64,000 nucleotides of DNA from Paenibacillus sp. FSL A5-0031 (GCF_001956295.1 NZ_MRTD01000007.1:248001-312000), one strand, 5' to 3'; positions 1-9,783 are shown, counted from the stretch's first letter. The notes: generated from the sequence alone by a model not told the origin. A program made the numbers and translations.

Positions 1-1663
1 TACGGATTTTGGTATCGCAAGGGCGGTTACTTCATCCACGATTACACAGACAGGCTCAGTTATCGGATCGGTTCACTATTTTTCCCCTGAGCATGCCAAA
101 GGAATCAATACCGGAGAAAAGTCTGACTTATATTCGCTTGGCATCGTGCTCTATCAAATGCTGACAGCTAAGCTGCCGTTTCTTGGCGAGAGCCCAATCA
201 GCGTAGCTTTGAAGCATTTGCAAGAAAATTTCGAGGAGCCGCGAATCGTTAATCCGCATATTCCGCAAAGCGTTGAGAATGTTATTCTCAAAGCGATGCG
301 TAAAAATCCAAGTGAACGTTATAATTCAGCACATGAAATGCTGCTAGATTTGGATACCTGCCTTCGTCCCGACCGGTTGAAGGAACCCAAAATCACATTC
401 GCACATGTTAATGATTTGGAAGAGACGCGAGTGATGCCTGCTATTCGCGGCGATATTCGGCCAACTGAAACAACACAAGAGATTGCGCGGCCTGTCAGTT
501 CGGTCAATGATGAGCAGCAAAAAGAAGTTGAATTGCAGCCAAAGCCCAAGAGCTGGAAAAAACCGCTTACTGTCGTAGGTGTTACACTGCTCATACTGGC
601 GATTATTATATTTGGCTTCATCAAACTTCTTGGGGTGCTTGATGTTGCAGAAGTAGACGTGCCTACTGTCGTAGGCAAAACCGAAATTGAAGCGCGTCAA
701 TTGATTGAGGCCGCGGGGCTTAAGATAGAAGATCCAACCATTCGCGAGCATAACAAGGAAATTCCGAAGGATCAGGTGATAAGTCAGTCAAAGATGAATA
801 TGCGAGTGAAGGAAGGCTCTCTTATTCAATTAACGGTTAGTGACGGACCTGAGCTAGAAGAAATTGACAATTATGTTGGGAAAGCGCTGCAGACCGCTAT
901 TGATGAGCTTATTGCACTTGGGATAACAGAGGATCAAATCGTAATTGAAGATCCTGTTTTCAGTGAGGAAGCTCCAGATACGATCATTCAACAGTCGCCA
1001 AAACCGGGTGAATCCTACAATCCTGAATCGGTTGAATTTAAATTCGTAGTCAGCAAAGGCCGCGAGACCGTTGAGATGCCTAACTTAATTAACAAGCCGC
1101 TTGATGTAGCCAAAGATTTGATCAAAGCATACGAGCTTACACTAAATAAAGCTGATATTTTGTATGCTCCGAGTTATTTGCATGAGAAGGATCATGTCAT
1201 TAGCCAAGATCCATTTCAACCTAATGAGAAAGTAACCAAAGGGGAAAAAATTACAATCACTGTCAGCTCAGGGCCGCCAGCCGATGCGAAAGAGCATAAG
1301 TTTAATATTATGATTTCACCGGCGGAAGCAGGCAAAGCAAGTGAAGTTCGAATTGAATACTCCGATGCACGCGGTGAAAATATTGTAGCAGAGAAACGTA
1401 AAATTACAGGTATGGAAACCTTCGTAGTTACCGTTCTTGTCTCACCGGATACGGAAGCCAGAGTAACGGTATTCCGAGACAATCAGTTTATTGATATCAA
1501 AACAATTACGTACAAAGAAATAGTCAATGGCACGAATTCATCCAATTTGACTATTCCGGGTAATGAAGTGAAGGAAACAGAAGCGCCGACACAAACGGAG
1601 GTTACCCAAAACAATGATGAGCCAATTGAAGAAGAGCAGCAGCAAGAGCAGCAACAGCCATAA
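1..1663 (+). CDS. prkC: PASTA-domain Ser/Thr protein kinase, 3' part (5' end outside window)
   Basis: Membrane Ser/Thr kinase that senses muropeptides or lipid II and phosphorylates cell-wall and translation targets. The reading frame is open from base 2 and enters at the DFG motif (TDFGIARA), followed by the activation loop and the APE-like SPEHAKG segment. The rest of the C lobe follows, then a basic juxtamembrane stretch, one membrane helix (near 555-630) and three PASTA repeats (about 650-840, 850-1065, 1070-1290). The tail is Gln/Glu-rich. The N lobe with the ATP lysine and HRD loop is missing only because the window starts here. It overlaps the next gene, rsgA, by 50 bases, the same neighbour as in Bacillus. 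Identity is seen from domains and gene order. Confidence 0.95.
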   Translation, partial: TDFGIARAVTSSTITQTGSVIGSVHYFSPEHAKGINTGEKSDLYSLGIVLYQMLTAKLPFLGESPISVALKHLQENFEEPRIVNPHIPQSVENVILKAMRKNPSERYNSAHEMLLDLDTCLRPDRLKEPKITFAHVNDLEETRVMPAIRGDIRPTETTQEIARPVSSVNDEQQKEVELQPKPKSWKKPLTVVGVTLLILAIIIFGFIKLLGVLDVAEVDVPTVVGKTEIEARQLIEAAGLKIEDPTIREHNKEIPKDQVISQSKMNMRVKEGSLIQLTVSDGPELEEIDNYVGKALQTAIDELIALGITEDQIVIEDPVFSEEAPDTIIQQSPKPGESYNPESVEFKFVVSKGRETVEMPNLINKPLDVAKDLIKAYELTLNKADILYAPSYLHEKDHVISQDPFQPNEKVTKGEKITITVSSGPPADAKEHKFNIMISPAEAGKASEVRIEYSDARGENIVAEKRKITGMETFVVTVLVSPDTEARVTVFRDNQFIDIKTITYKEIVNGTNSSNLTIPGNEVKETEAPTQTEVTQNNDEPIEEEQQQEQQQP

Positions 1664-2588
1664 TAGCAAAGAGGGTCATCTCAAAGGCACGATAGTAAAA
1701 GCGCTTAGTGGTTATTACTACGTAAGAGCGGAGAATGCGGCGTCGGACTCGGCAACAGTCCAATGCCGCGCTAGAGGCGTCTTTAAGAATAAGGGCTTAA
1801 CGCCGCTTGTAGGCGATGCAGTGATGTATAGCTTGACGGAGAACGGTGAAGGAACCGTCGAGGAGCTGCTGCCTCGTACATCAGAGCTTATTAGACCGCC
1901 AGTTGCGAATATCGATCTTGCGATTCTTGTGTTTTCGGTTACAGAGCCTGCTCTCAATTTGCAATTGCTGGATAAGTTCCTTGTGCATATCGAGCATGCA
2001 GGCATACCAGCCGTATTATGCTTAAGCAAGCAGGACTTAGAGAAAGACGGTTTGGAAACGGAGGAGGCGCAAGCTGCGGCTGCCTCCGTTAATCGTATAT
2101 ACAGAGCACTTGGATATGAAGTGTTCGGGACAAGCTCTCGTTTGGGAGAAGGCATTGCTCCATTTCAAGAAAAGCTGAAAGGCCATATGGCTGTATTTGC
2201 CGGACAATCAGGCGTAGGCAAGTCATCACTGCTTAATGCGATCGTTCCTGGTCTTAAGCTGGAGACCAATGAAATCAGCAACCGTCTTGGACGAGGCAAG
2301 CATACAACGAGGCATGTGGAGCTTATTGAAATTGGAGGCGGCTTAGTCGCTGATACACCAGGATTCAGCCAGCTGGACTTTCAGGAGCTGGGTATCGAAG
2401 ATTTAGGTTATTGTTTTGTAGAAATGCGCGAGCTGTCTCCCGATTGTAAATTCCGTGGGTGCACGCATGTAAGTGAACCAGGCTGCGCCGTGCTTGCTGC
2501 GGTTGAGAGCGGGAAAATAGAAAAAAGCAGGCATGACCACTACTTGCTGTTTTTGACGGAGATGAGAGAGAAAAAACGGAGGTACTAA
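1614..2588 (+). CDS. rsgA: Ribosome small-subunit-dependent GTPase A
   Basis: Circularly permuted GTPase that helps mature the 30S ribosomal subunit. An N-terminal OB fold ([13 protein letters not shown] region) comes first. The GTPase motifs follow in permuted order: G4 SKQD near residue 142, the P-loop GQSGVGKSS near 200, and G3 DTPG near 248. A C-terminal zinc site (CKFRGCTH...C) completes the fold. The ATG at 1614 lies 11 bases after GGAGGT inside the end of prkC, so the two are translationally coupled. The Ser/Asn/Lys-rich N-terminal 20 residues are poorly conserved in this family, so a later start cannot be excluded. The next gene is rpe, 5 bases downstream. Confidence 0.95.
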   Translation: MMSQLKKSSSKSSNSHNSKEGHLKGTIVKALSGYYYVRAENAASDSATVQCRARGVFKNKGLTPLVGDAVMYSLTENGEGTVEELLPRTSELIRPPVANIDLAILVFSVTEPALNLQLLDKFLVHIEHAGIPAVLCLSKQDLEKDGLETEEAQAAAASVNRIYRALGYEVFGTSSRLGEGIAPFQEKLKGHMAVFAGQSGVGKSSLLNAIVPGLKLETNEISNRLGRGKHTTRHVELIEIGGGLVADTPGFSQLDFQELGIEDLGYCFVEMRELSPDCKFRGCTHVSEPGCAVLAAVESGKIEKSRHDHYLLFLTEMREKKRRY

Positions 2589-2593
2589 CAACT

Positions 2594-3238
2594 ATGACGA
2601 TTATTGCCCCTTCCATATTATCGGCCAACTTTGCAAGGCTAGGAGAGGAAGTTCAAGCTGTCGAAGCGGCTGGAGCAGATTGGATTCACATCGACGTGAT
2701 GGACGGACATTTTGTCCCCAATCTAACTTTTGGACCGCCGGTTATTTCAGCTATTAGGCCTGTGACGAAGCTTCCTTTTGATGTGCATTTGATGATTGAA
2801 CGTCCGGAACTTTCAATTGAGGACTATATTGCAGCAGGCGCGGACCGCATTACTATTCATGCTGAAGCTTGTATGCATTTGCATAGAACCGTTCATTACA
2901 TAAGAGAAAAAGGGCTTCCTGTGGGCGTAGCGATTAATCCGGCAACACCTGTTTCTGTGCTGGAGCCTATTTTGCATGATCTTGATCTCGTGCTTATTAT
3001 GACGGTTAACCCTGGATTCGGGGGTCAGAAGTTCATTCCTTATTCGCTAGTGAAGCTGCGCCAGCTTCGTGCGATGCTGGAGGAGCAGGGACTAGATGAT
3101 GTTCATGTACAGGTTGACGGTGGTGTTAATCAAACAACGGCAGCAGTCATTCGTGAAGCTGGCGCTAATGTGCTTGTGGCAGGAAGCGCCGTCTTCTCAG
3201 AGGTAGACCGAGCCGCGGCAATCGCGGTATTGCGCTAG
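2594..3238 (+). CDS. rpe: Ribulose-phosphate 3-epimerase
   Basis: Cytosolic TIM-barrel enzyme of the pentose phosphate pathway that interconverts ribulose 5-phosphate and xylulose 5-phosphate. Visible family motifs are the N-terminal APSILSANF, the metal-binding [12 protein letters not shown] (residues about 32-43), HLMI near 66, [10 protein letters not shown] near 136 and the phosphate-binding VDGGV near 174. The length of 214 residues is normal. The start has GGAGGT about 10 bases upstream, immediately after the rsgA stop. In Bacillus subtilis thiN usually follows; here a small membrane protein takes that place. Confidence 0.96.
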   Translation: MTIIAPSILSANFARLGEEVQAVEAAGADWIHIDVMDGHFVPNLTFGPPVISAIRPVTKLPFDVHLMIERPELSIEDYIAAGADRITIHAEACMHLHRTVHYIREKGLPVGVAINPATPVSVLEPILHDLDLVLIMTVNPGFGGQKFIPYSLVKLRQLRAMLEEQGLDDVHVQVDGGVNQTTAAVIREAGANVLVAGSAVFSEVDRAAAIAVLR

Positions 3239-3249
3239 GAGGTACTGCG

Positions 3250-3525
3250 ATGAATGAACGGTTGAAAACAACTCTCTGGCTGTTGATGTATACATTTCTT
3301 GCCGGACTGCTGCTAGCGCTATTCTCGATGATATCGGATTTTTATCGGTATCTCTTCTCGCTGCTCGCATTGTACGTGGGCATTCGGTTTTTCCGGAGAT
3401 TTGAAAAGCTAGGCATGCGAATCGCTTTTTTCGCGCTATCGATCGTATTTTATTTACTAATTGCTGTCGTTGGAGCGGCTATTATATATATAAGAGATAA
3501 TCCAATGCCAATAACGGGCGCATAA
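3250..3525 (+). CDS. Small three-helix membrane protein of unknown function
   Basis: A 91-residue protein with three hydrophobic segments (about residues 8-28, 32-48 and 56-80) and few charged residues, most of them Arg/Lys between helices 1-2 and 2-3. It begins 12 bases after the rpe stop, with AGGAGGTA just upstream of the ATG, so it belongs to the same operon. I do not recognise a named family. Its position is where thiN (thiamin pyrophosphokinase) sits in Bacillus subtilis, but the sequence is clearly unrelated to a kinase. Confidence 0.75.
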   Translation: MNERLKTTLWLLMYTFLAGLLLALFSMISDFYRYLFSLLALYVGIRFFRRFEKLGMRIAFFALSIVFYLLIAVVGAAIIYIRDNPMPITGA

Positions 3526-3646
3526 TAGGCTTTCCCCTCAGATGCACTATGGAATAGGACAAACTGACGACGCATAGGATGTTTACATGAGCGTAGTAAT
3601 GTTGTCACGGATAAATTCGATGAGCGTGTCTGAGGAGGGATGAGGC

Positions 3647-3727
3647 ATGAAATTTTATACAATCAAACTGCCTAAATTTTTGGGCGGGTTCGTAAAGGCG
3701 ATTTTGAATACCTTCCAAAAAAATTAG
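3647..3727 (+). CDS. spoVM: Stage V sporulation protein M (26-residue amphipathic peptide)
   Basis: Tiny peptide that binds the curved forespore membrane and anchors SpoIVA at the start of coat assembly. The translation begins MKFYTIKLPKFLGG and ends near NTFQKN. It is nearly identical to the known SpoVM peptide through residue 14, including the Pro9 that sets membrane-curvature recognition. GAGGAGGGATGAGGC precedes the ATG. It lies between rpe and rpmB, as in Bacillus. It is too short for ordinary gene callers and easily missed. A mother-cell promoter is expected, but I could not assign one. Confidence 0.95.
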   Translation: MKFYTIKLPKFLGGFVKAILNTFQKN

Positions 3728-3776
3728 GTCTAGATGCTGCAGGACACCCTTCGGCCGTGATCGTAGAAAAGCAAAA

Positions 3777-3806
3777 AAAAAAGCACCTGAGCGCTCAGGT
3801 GCTTTT
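3777..3806. terminator. Bidirectional rho-independent terminator between spoVM and rpmB
   Basis: A perfect 12-bp inverted repeat (AAGCACCTGAGC and its complement, 3781-3804) is flanked by an A-run on the left and a T-run on the right, so it can end transcripts from both convergent genes. Confidence 0.9.
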
Positions 3807-3826
3807 GTCTATGGCCATTGCCATCA

Positions 3827-4015
3827 TTATACGCGTGTAACTTTACCAGCTTTAAGTGCGCGTGTGCTAACATAAACACGTTTCGGTTTACCATCAACCA
3901 AAATGCGAACCTTTTGCACGTTTACGCCCCAAGAACGACGAGTTTTGTTGTTTGCGTGGGAAACGTTGTTACCTTTACCAGGTGCTTTACCTGTAAGAAA
4001 ACATTTGCGGGACAT
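3827..4015 (-). CDS. rpmB: 50S ribosomal protein L28
   Basis: Large-subunit ribosomal protein of 62 residues. It starts [10 protein letters not shown] and contains the typical [14 protein letters not shown] and ends [11 protein letters not shown]. Only the first of the two possible zinc-ligand Cys positions is kept, so this is the zinc-independent type. AAAGGAGGTGTAGTC precedes the start on the minus strand. It faces away from yloU, as in Bacillus species. Confidence 0.97.
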   Translation of the reverse strand: MSRKCFLTGKAPGKGNNVSHANNKTRRSWGVNVQKVRILVDGKPKRVYVSTRALKAGKVTRV

Positions 4016-4308
4016 GACTACACCTCCTTTAAATCTTGCTTGAACAAAACGGATTCCATTAATATGGCTTCGTTATGCGTGAGGAAAATTTCATTCGTAA
4101 GCGAAATAACATTTAAACACACTTGAATATCGTATCACAAACATTGGTTCTGTTCAACCTAAATATAAGGACAAGGATGTTCTTTATTGCTTTTAAAGCG
4201 AGCAACCATGCAGAATAACTGGATTTATTGAACAGACTTCTATAAAGGAGCCGTTTATAGTACAATAATACTTAGTCCATAATACATACAGTAAGGGAGT
4301 GTATTTCC

Positions 4309-4668
4309 ATGCCAATGCAGCTAAGCACAGAATTAGGTTCCATACATGTCTCAGACCATTGCATAGCCATTATTGCGGGCTCTGCGGCCATGGATTGTTA
4401 TGGACTTGTCGGGATGGCTTCACGCAAACAGCTAAAGGACGGAATTGCCGAGTTGCTCGGACGAGACAATTTGACTCGCGGCGTTGAAGTTAGACGAGTA
4501 AATGAAGAATTGCATATTGATCTCTACATCATCGTAAGCTATGGAACAAAAATTTCCGAGGTAGCGCATAACATTCAATCCAAGGTAAAATATGTGCTGA
4601 ACGACGTAATCGGTCTACAAGTGGAAGAAGTCCATATAATTGTGCAGGATGTCAGGGTACTTAAGTAA
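4309..4668 (+). CDS. yloU: Asp23/Gls24-family envelope stress protein (YloU-like)
   Basis: A 119-residue Asp23 family protein. Members are abundant membrane-associated cytoplasmic proteins linked to cell-envelope stress. The family pattern is seen in the central VEVRRVNEELHIDLYIIV strand region and the C-terminal LQVEEVHIIVQDV. AAGGGAG lies 10 bases before the ATG. It is followed 17 bases later by the fatty-acid kinase gene, the conserved yloU-yloV order, so co-transcription is likely. The 293 bases upstream, divergent from rpmB, hold the promoter region. Confidence 0.9.
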   Translation: MPMQLSTELGSIHVSDHCIAIIAGSAAMDCYGLVGMASRKQLKDGIAELLGRDNLTRGVEVRRVNEELHIDLYIIVSYGTKISEVAHNIQSKVKYVLNDVIGLQVEEVHIIVQDVRVLK

Positions 4669-4685
4669 CAGGGAGGGAAATTTCG

Positions 4686-6452
4686 TTGAGTAAGCGCTTT
4701 ATAAACGGATCTGATTTTACCGCAATGGCACTGCTCGGCGCGGATTATTTACAGCGAAACGCAGAGCACGTTAATGCATTAAATGTATTCCCAGTGCCGG
4801 ATGGCGACACGGGAACAAACATGAACTTAACGATGTCCTCAGGCGTTCGCGAGCTGCGCAGCAAGCCGTCAAGCAGCATTGGAAAAACGACAGAAGCCTT
4901 ATCTAAGGGGCTGCTGATGGGGGCTCGGGGCAATTCCGGCGTTATCTTGTCACAGCTGTTCAGAGGTTTCTCCAGGTCGCTTGCCGGTCTTGAAGAAGCG
5001 GGAACGGTGCAAATAGCCGCTGCTTTGCAATACGGTGTTGACCTCGCTTATAAAGCTGTCGTAAAGCCTGTAGAAGGAACGATTCTTACCGTTGCCAAGG
5101 AAGCTGCGAAGCATGCCGTTCAGTACGCCCGTAGAACGAGTGACGTGGCTGAGTTGATGCACGAGGTGCATCAGAAGGCATATGAAGCTTTGCAGCGTAC
5201 GCCTGATTTATTGCCTGTACTAAAGCAGGTTGGCGTAGTCGATTCTGGCGGACAAGGTCTCGTGTTTATTTATGAGGGATTCGTACGCAGCCTAGCAGAA
5301 ATCGATGGCCAGCTTGATACTTATTCGATGCCGTCAGAAGCAGCTCCACCTGAAGAAGTGGCTGTTCCTATTATCGTGCCACCAATTCGCAAGCAAGAGC
5401 CGATCTCGGCACAAGCACGCTTAGCGACGGAAGCAATTGAATTTTTATACGATATGGAATTTTTTATCAATCGCAAGCTAAGCGGACAAGCGGGAGCGTT
5501 TTTTGATGAATCCGCTTACAAGCGTGCTCTTGGGAAAGATGGAGACTCTATATTGGTCATAACAGAAGACGATATTATTAAAGTTCATGTACACTCTCGC
5601 AAACCGGGAGACGTACTGAACCTATCGCTTCCTTACGGAGAATTAACCGATATTCATATTCTTAATATGCGCGAGCAGCATCGTGATTTGCTTGAGCATG
5701 AGGAAGAGGATTCAGCCATTGTTGACTATTCTGCAGCAGAACTGCTTGCAGGGCAGGCCGTACAGGGAGTCCCGCCTGGTCAAGTATTTGAATGGGCGCC
5801 GTTTGGAATTATTGCTGTTGCTCTAGGCGAGGGGATTACGAACATTTTCCTCGAAAATGAAGTGGATACGGTATTGTCTGGCGGTCAGACGATGAATCCG
5901 AGCACAGAAGATTTTGTGAAGGCGATCGAGGCTCTGTCAGCAGAGCATATCTATATATTACCGAATAACGGAAATATTATTTTGGCAGCTGAACAAGCTG
6001 CTGAGCTTAGCGAGCGGAATGTGACGATTATCCCAACTCGCACGATACCTCAAGGTTTAGCCGCTGTACTTGCTTTCAAGGAAGACGAGACGGCTGAACG
6101 CAATAGCGCATGGATGAAAAACGCTGCTGAGCAGGTTATGTCGGGACAAGTAACAAAGGCTGTGCGAGATACGACCATTGAAGGTGTGGATATTCGCGAG
6201 GGCGATTACATCGGCATTAAAGAAAAAACGATAGTTGTATCCAAAGCAAGCTTGCTCGAAGCCTGCCAATCGCTCATTGCCAACATGCTCGATGCAGGCG
6301 GAGATTTGCTGACGATTTTGTCAGGTGAGGATGCGGAAGCGACAGAAACGGCGTCGTTATGCGAATGGATCGGGGAGCAGTATCCTGATCTGGAGCTTGA
6401 ATTGCAAAAAGGCGGACAACCGCTGTATCCGTATGTTTTTGCTTTGGAGTAA
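4686..6452 (+). CDS. fakA: DhaL-domain fatty acid kinase catalytic subunit (YloV/FakA)
   Basis: Phosphorylates fatty acids that are presented by a DegV-type FakB protein, so that exogenous or recycled acids enter phospholipid synthesis. The N-terminal DhaL domain (residues 1-200) has the metal- and ATP-binding NVFPVPDGDTGTNMN and the GARGNSGVILSQLF loop. A middle domain and the C-terminal FakA domain (to residue 588) follow. It starts with TTG behind AGGGAGGGAAA. The next gene is a DegV protein, its expected partner, 33 bases downstream. Confidence 0.93.
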   Translation: MSKRFINGSDFTAMALLGADYLQRNAEHVNALNVFPVPDGDTGTNMNLTMSSGVRELRSKPSSSIGKTTEALSKGLLMGARGNSGVILSQLFRGFSRSLAGLEEAGTVQIAAALQYGVDLAYKAVVKPVEGTILTVAKEAAKHAVQYARRTSDVAELMHEVHQKAYEALQRTPDLLPVLKQVGVVDSGGQGLVFIYEGFVRSLAEIDGQLDTYSMPSEAAPPEEVAVPIIVPPIRKQEPISAQARLATEAIEFLYDMEFFINRKLSGQAGAFFDESAYKRALGKDGDSILVITEDDIIKVHVHSRKPGDVLNLSLPYGELTDIHILNMREQHRDLLEHEEEDSAIVDYSAAELLAGQAVQGVPPGQVFEWAPFGIIAVALGEGITNIFLENEVDTVLSGGQTMNPSTEDFVKAIEALSAEHIYILPNNGNIILAAEQAAELSERNVTIIPTRTIPQGLAAVLAFKEDETAERNSAWMKNAAEQVMSGQVTKAVRDTTIEGVDIREGDYIGIKEKTIVVSKASLLEACQSLIANMLDAGGDLLTILSGEDAEATETASLCEWIGEQYPDLELELQKGGQPLYPYVFALE

Positions 6453-6485
6453 ATGTAATCGTTCTAACAATGGGAGGAAATGGCC

Positions 6486-7340
6486 ATGGGAAAGGTCCGA
6501 ATAGTAACGGATAGCACATCTGATATTCCGGAAGAGGTCAAGAAGCGCTTGGGGATATCAGTAGTTCCCCTTAAGGTGCTGTTTGGCGAGGAGACGTTTC
6601 TAGATGCCGTGACGATTACGTCCGAACAATTCTATGAGAAGCTTGCGCAGTCATCTGTTCTTCCTACAACATCTCAGCCATCACCAAACGAGTTCTCAGA
6701 AGTATATGAGGGCTTGATTGCGGAGGACGCTGATTCACCTATTATTTCTATTCATTTGTCAGCCGCGCTCAGCGGTACGTATCAATCGGCTGTCATTGCT
6801 CATTCCATGCTCGAGCAAGAAGCGGATATTACGATAATCGATTCTAAATCTGCTTCATACGGGTTCGGACTGCGTGTTGTGAGAGCTGCCGAAATGGCAC
6901 AAGCAGGCGAATCGAAAGAACGGATTATCGAAGAGATTGAGCGGCTTGAGCGCAGTACTAATTTATACTTTCTAGTCGACACGTTGGAATATTTGCAAAA
7001 GGGCGGACGAATTGGCAAAGCATCCGCGCTGATCGGTTCAATACTCAACATAAAGCCTATCTTATCTTTGGACAAAGATGGGGTTGTGCTAGCTGTAGAT
7101 AAAGTGCGCGGCTCTAAGAAGGCGATGGCTCGTATCATTGAATTATTGAAACAAACGTATGGCGATGAGCCGGTCGGTATGACAATGGCTTACTCTTTCA
7201 GTAAAGACACAGCTGAGGATTTGTGTGAGCTATTGAAAGCCCAGTTCAATGTACAAGAAATGAACTGGACGACGGTAGGTGCTGTTATCGGCACGCATAC
7301 GGGACCTGGCACATCGGCCGTGTTTATGTACAGGATGTGA
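6486..7340 (+). CDS. DegV family fatty-acid-binding protein (FakB type)
   Basis: Carries a fatty acid to the FakA kinase encoded just upstream. Family motifs are TDSTSDIP near the N terminus, TTSQPSP near residue 60, SAALSGTYQSA near 90 and LQKGGRIGKA near 172. I chose the second ATG (6486): GGGAGG ends 8 bases before it, while the first ATG (6480) is only 2 bases away. The protein is 284 residues. It ends 7 bases before recG. Confidence 0.92.
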   Translation: MGKVRIVTDSTSDIPEEVKKRLGISVVPLKVLFGEETFLDAVTITSEQFYEKLAQSSVLPTTSQPSPNEFSEVYEGLIAEDADSPIISIHLSAALSGTYQSAVIAHSMLEQEADITIIDSKSASYGFGLRVVRAAEMAQAGESKERIIEEIERLERSTNLYFLVDTLEYLQKGGRIGKASALIGSILNIKPILSLDKDGVVLAVDKVRGSKKAMARIIELLKQTYGDEPVGMTMAYSFSKDTAEDLCELLKAQFNVQEMNWTTVGAVIGTHTGPGTSAVFMYRM

Positions 7341-7347
7341 TCGTAAA

Positions 7348-9399
7348 ATGACACTTGATCAAATTTCTGTTCGGCAAATCAAAGGCGTGAGTGCTCCCAA
7401 GGAATTGGAGCTTCACGCCTTTGGCGTGAGAACAGTGGCGGATATACTTGATTATTTTCCATTTCGCTATGAGGATTATCGCATTCGTGAGCTGACCGAT
7501 GTAAAGGAAGGCGAGAAAGTAACGGTTCTAGGACATGTCCGAGGCATTCCTATGCTGCAGCGATATGGAAAAAGCAAATCAAGATTAACATGCAAGGTTG
7601 AGGTTGGGCAGTGGCTCGTGACGGCAGTCTGGTTTAATCGGCATTTTCTGCAGGACCAGCTTGTCATTGGCCGTGAGATTATGCTTACGGGCAAGTGGGA
7701 ACAGCAGCGCCTGCAAATGACGATATCGGACTCGGAGTTTCCTGGCAGCGGCGGACCGGCTAAATCGGGAACGCTGCAGCCGGTTTATTCGGTAGGCGGA
7801 AGCATCACACAGCCTTGGATGCGGAAGACCGTGCGTCAAGCGTTGACGCAATATGGGTCGATGATTGAAGAAATTTTGCCGTTTGAGCTTGTGGAGCAGC
7901 ATCATTTGATGCCCAGACGCGATGCGGTACATCGCATTCATTTGCCGGATGATACGAAGGAAGGACTGCAGGCGCGCAAACGATTGGTATACGAGGAGCT
8001 GTTTCTGTTTCAGTTGAAGCTCCAAGCGTATCGGGCTCTTAATCGCAAGCGGAATGATGGCATAGCACATCGAATTGAGAGTGAGACGATTCGTCAATTT
8101 GCTGCAACCCTTCCGTTTGAGCTGACAGATGCTCAGAAGAAGGTCGTTAATGAGATTTGTGTCGATATGAGAAGGCCGTCCTGTATGAATCGGCTGCTTC
8201 AAGGCGACGTTGGCTCCGGCAAAACGGTTGTGGCAGCTATTGCACTGTATGTTGCTGTGAAATCAGGTCATCAAGGGGCTTTGATGGTGCCAACAGAAAT
8301 ACTGGCTGATCAGCACATGCGCTCGCTTACAAAAATGTTCGCAGAGCTCGGGATTGAGGTTGCTCTTCTAACAGGAAGCGTGACGGAACGCAAACGCAGG
8401 GATGTGCTTGCGGGGCTTCAAATGGGCATGATTGATATCGTCGTTGGAACGCATGCTCTAATTCAGGACGATGTTTTTTTTCGGAGCCTTGGGCTCGTCG
8501 TTGTGGATGAACAGCATCGTTTCGGTGTTAATCAGCGGAGCGTGCTGCGGCGCAAAGGGATGAACCCCGATGTGCTTACGATGACAGCAACGCCGATTCC
8601 GAGAACGATGGCGATTACCGCATTCGGCGATATGGACGTATCGACGATTCGCGAGCGGCCGCATGGGCGCAAACCGATTAAGACGTATTGGGTTAAGCAC
8701 AGCATGATGGAGCGTGTGCTCGCTTTTATAAGGAAAGAAGTAAACAAGGGGCGTCAAGCTTACATCATCTGCCCGCTGATCGAGGAGTCGGAGAAGCTCG
8801 ATGTGCAAAATGCGATTGATTTGTATGTGCAAACGCAGCAGTCGTTTCCTGATTTGCGGGTAGGCCTGCTGCATGGACGCCTTTCAGCTGCGGAGAAAGA
8901 AAGCGTGATGGGTGCTTTTGGCGCAAATGAAACGCATGTGCTTGTGGCGACGACGGTCGTTGAGGTAGGTGTCGACGTTCCTAATGCGACACTTATGATC
9001 ATTATGGATTCGGAGCGATTCGGATTATCTCAGCTGCATCAGCTGCGAGGACGTGTAGGGCGGGGAGAGCATCAATCACATTGTATATTAGTAGCCGATC
9101 CGAAATCAGAAACGGGACGCGAGCGAATGAAGGTCATGACGGACACGGATGACGGATTTGAAGTGTCTAAGCGGGATCTTGAGATTCGTGGTCCGGGCGA
9201 TTTTTTTGGCACGAAGCAAAGCGGCTTGCCAGAGTTTCGTTTGGCTGACATGGTCGCTGACTATGAGCTGCTGGAGCTTGCTCGGGACGATGCTGCTGAA
9301 TTAACAGGACGAGATGATTTTTGGACGAATGAGTCGTTCGTTAGATTGCGCAGCTTGCTGGAGCAGGATCAATTTTTTCAAGGGGAACAGCTGGACTAG
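7348..9399 (+). CDS. recG: ATP-dependent DNA helicase RecG
   Basis: Branch-migration helicase that reverses stalled forks and processes recombination intermediates. The N-terminal wedge/OB domain covers about residues 1-250. The superfamily 2 motor follows with Walker A GDVGSGKT, motif II DEQH, motif III TATPIPRT and motif VI QLRGRVGRG. The C-terminal TRG region (GPGDFFGTKQSGLPEF) completes it. ATG at 7348 starts MTLDQISVRQIKGV, and the length of 683 residues is standard. The yloU-yloV...recG arrangement matches Bacillus, although sdaAB/sdaAA are absent and degV takes their place. Confidence 0.97.
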   Translation: MTLDQISVRQIKGVSAPKELELHAFGVRTVADILDYFPFRYEDYRIRELTDVKEGEKVTVLGHVRGIPMLQRYGKSKSRLTCKVEVGQWLVTAVWFNRHFLQDQLVIGREIMLTGKWEQQRLQMTISDSEFPGSGGPAKSGTLQPVYSVGGSITQPWMRKTVRQALTQYGSMIEEILPFELVEQHHLMPRRDAVHRIHLPDDTKEGLQARKRLVYEELFLFQLKLQAYRALNRKRNDGIAHRIESETIRQFAATLPFELTDAQKKVVNEICVDMRRPSCMNRLLQGDVGSGKTVVAAIALYVAVKSGHQGALMVPTEILADQHMRSLTKMFAELGIEVALLTGSVTERKRRDVLAGLQMGMIDIVVGTHALIQDDVFFRSLGLVVVDEQHRFGVNQRSVLRRKGMNPDVLTMTATPIPRTMAITAFGDMDVSTIRERPHGRKPIKTYWVKHSMMERVLAFIRKEVNKGRQAYIICPLIEESEKLDVQNAIDLYVQTQQSFPDLRVGLLHGRLSAAEKESVMGAFGANETHVLVATTVVEVGVDVPNATLMIIMDSERFGLSQLHQLRGRVGRGEHQSHCILVADPKSETGRERMKVMTDTDDGFEVSKRDLEIRGPGDFFGTKQSGLPEFRLADMVADYELLELARDDAAELTGRDDFWTNESFVRLRSLLEQDQFFQGEQLD

Positions 9400-9469
9400 G
9401 CAATATTCACCTCCTTTCGGCATATAGTTTAACGATGTGACTGGATTGCCTGATGGAGGTGTCAACGAA

Positions 9470-9757
9470 GTGAGTTACCAAAACTATGGGATTAAGCCTC
9501 AGCTGGTCGAGCGTGTTAAATACAAAATGAAAAACCCTGCTGTGAAGGAACGGATTAGGGACCTGCTAGGAAATGTGACCAAATACGATTTGCAAGATCG
9601 GCCAAAGGTTAGACGGCTTGTGAAAGCGGCGTCCGTTATTTTGCAGGAGCAGCTTACGGATACACAGGAAGACCAGATTGTTGCTTTCATTATGGCGCAA
9701 AAGATTGACCCGAACAACACGTTTCATTTGCTGAAACTGTGGGGGATGTTTCGCTGA
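9470..9757 (+). CDS. SpoVIF-like stage VI sporulation protein
   Basis: About 95 residues. The C-terminal two thirds (DLQDRPKVRRLVKAA...EDQIVAFIMAQKIDPNNTFHLLKLW) match what I recall of the SpoVIF family, which helps late coat assembly in Bacillus. The GTG at 9470 is 9 bases after GGAGGT and gives MSYQNYGIKPQ. A longer in-frame start at 9437 lacks any ribosome site. The gene stands alone after recG and ends in its own terminator. Family assignment is from memory of the pattern, not from a search. Confidence 0.75.
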   Translation: MSYQNYGIKPQLVERVKYKMKNPAVKERIRDLLGNVTKYDLQDRPKVRRLVKAASVILQEQLTDTQEDQIVAFIMAQKIDPNNTFHLLKLWGMFR

Positions 9758-9783
9758 CCGCTTTGGTCAGCGATTTTTTTTTA
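9752..9783 (+). terminator. Rho-independent terminator overlapping the SpoVIF-like stop codon
   Basis: An 8-bp stem CGCTGACC / GGTCAGCG with a short loop is followed by a run of at least nine T. The stop codon of the gene lies inside the left arm. Confidence 0.88.

Noticed and set aside
9380..9418. Perfect ribosome-site-like AAAGGAGGTGA on the minus strand after recG
   Set aside because: The frame behind it closes after about 20 codons with no conserved content.
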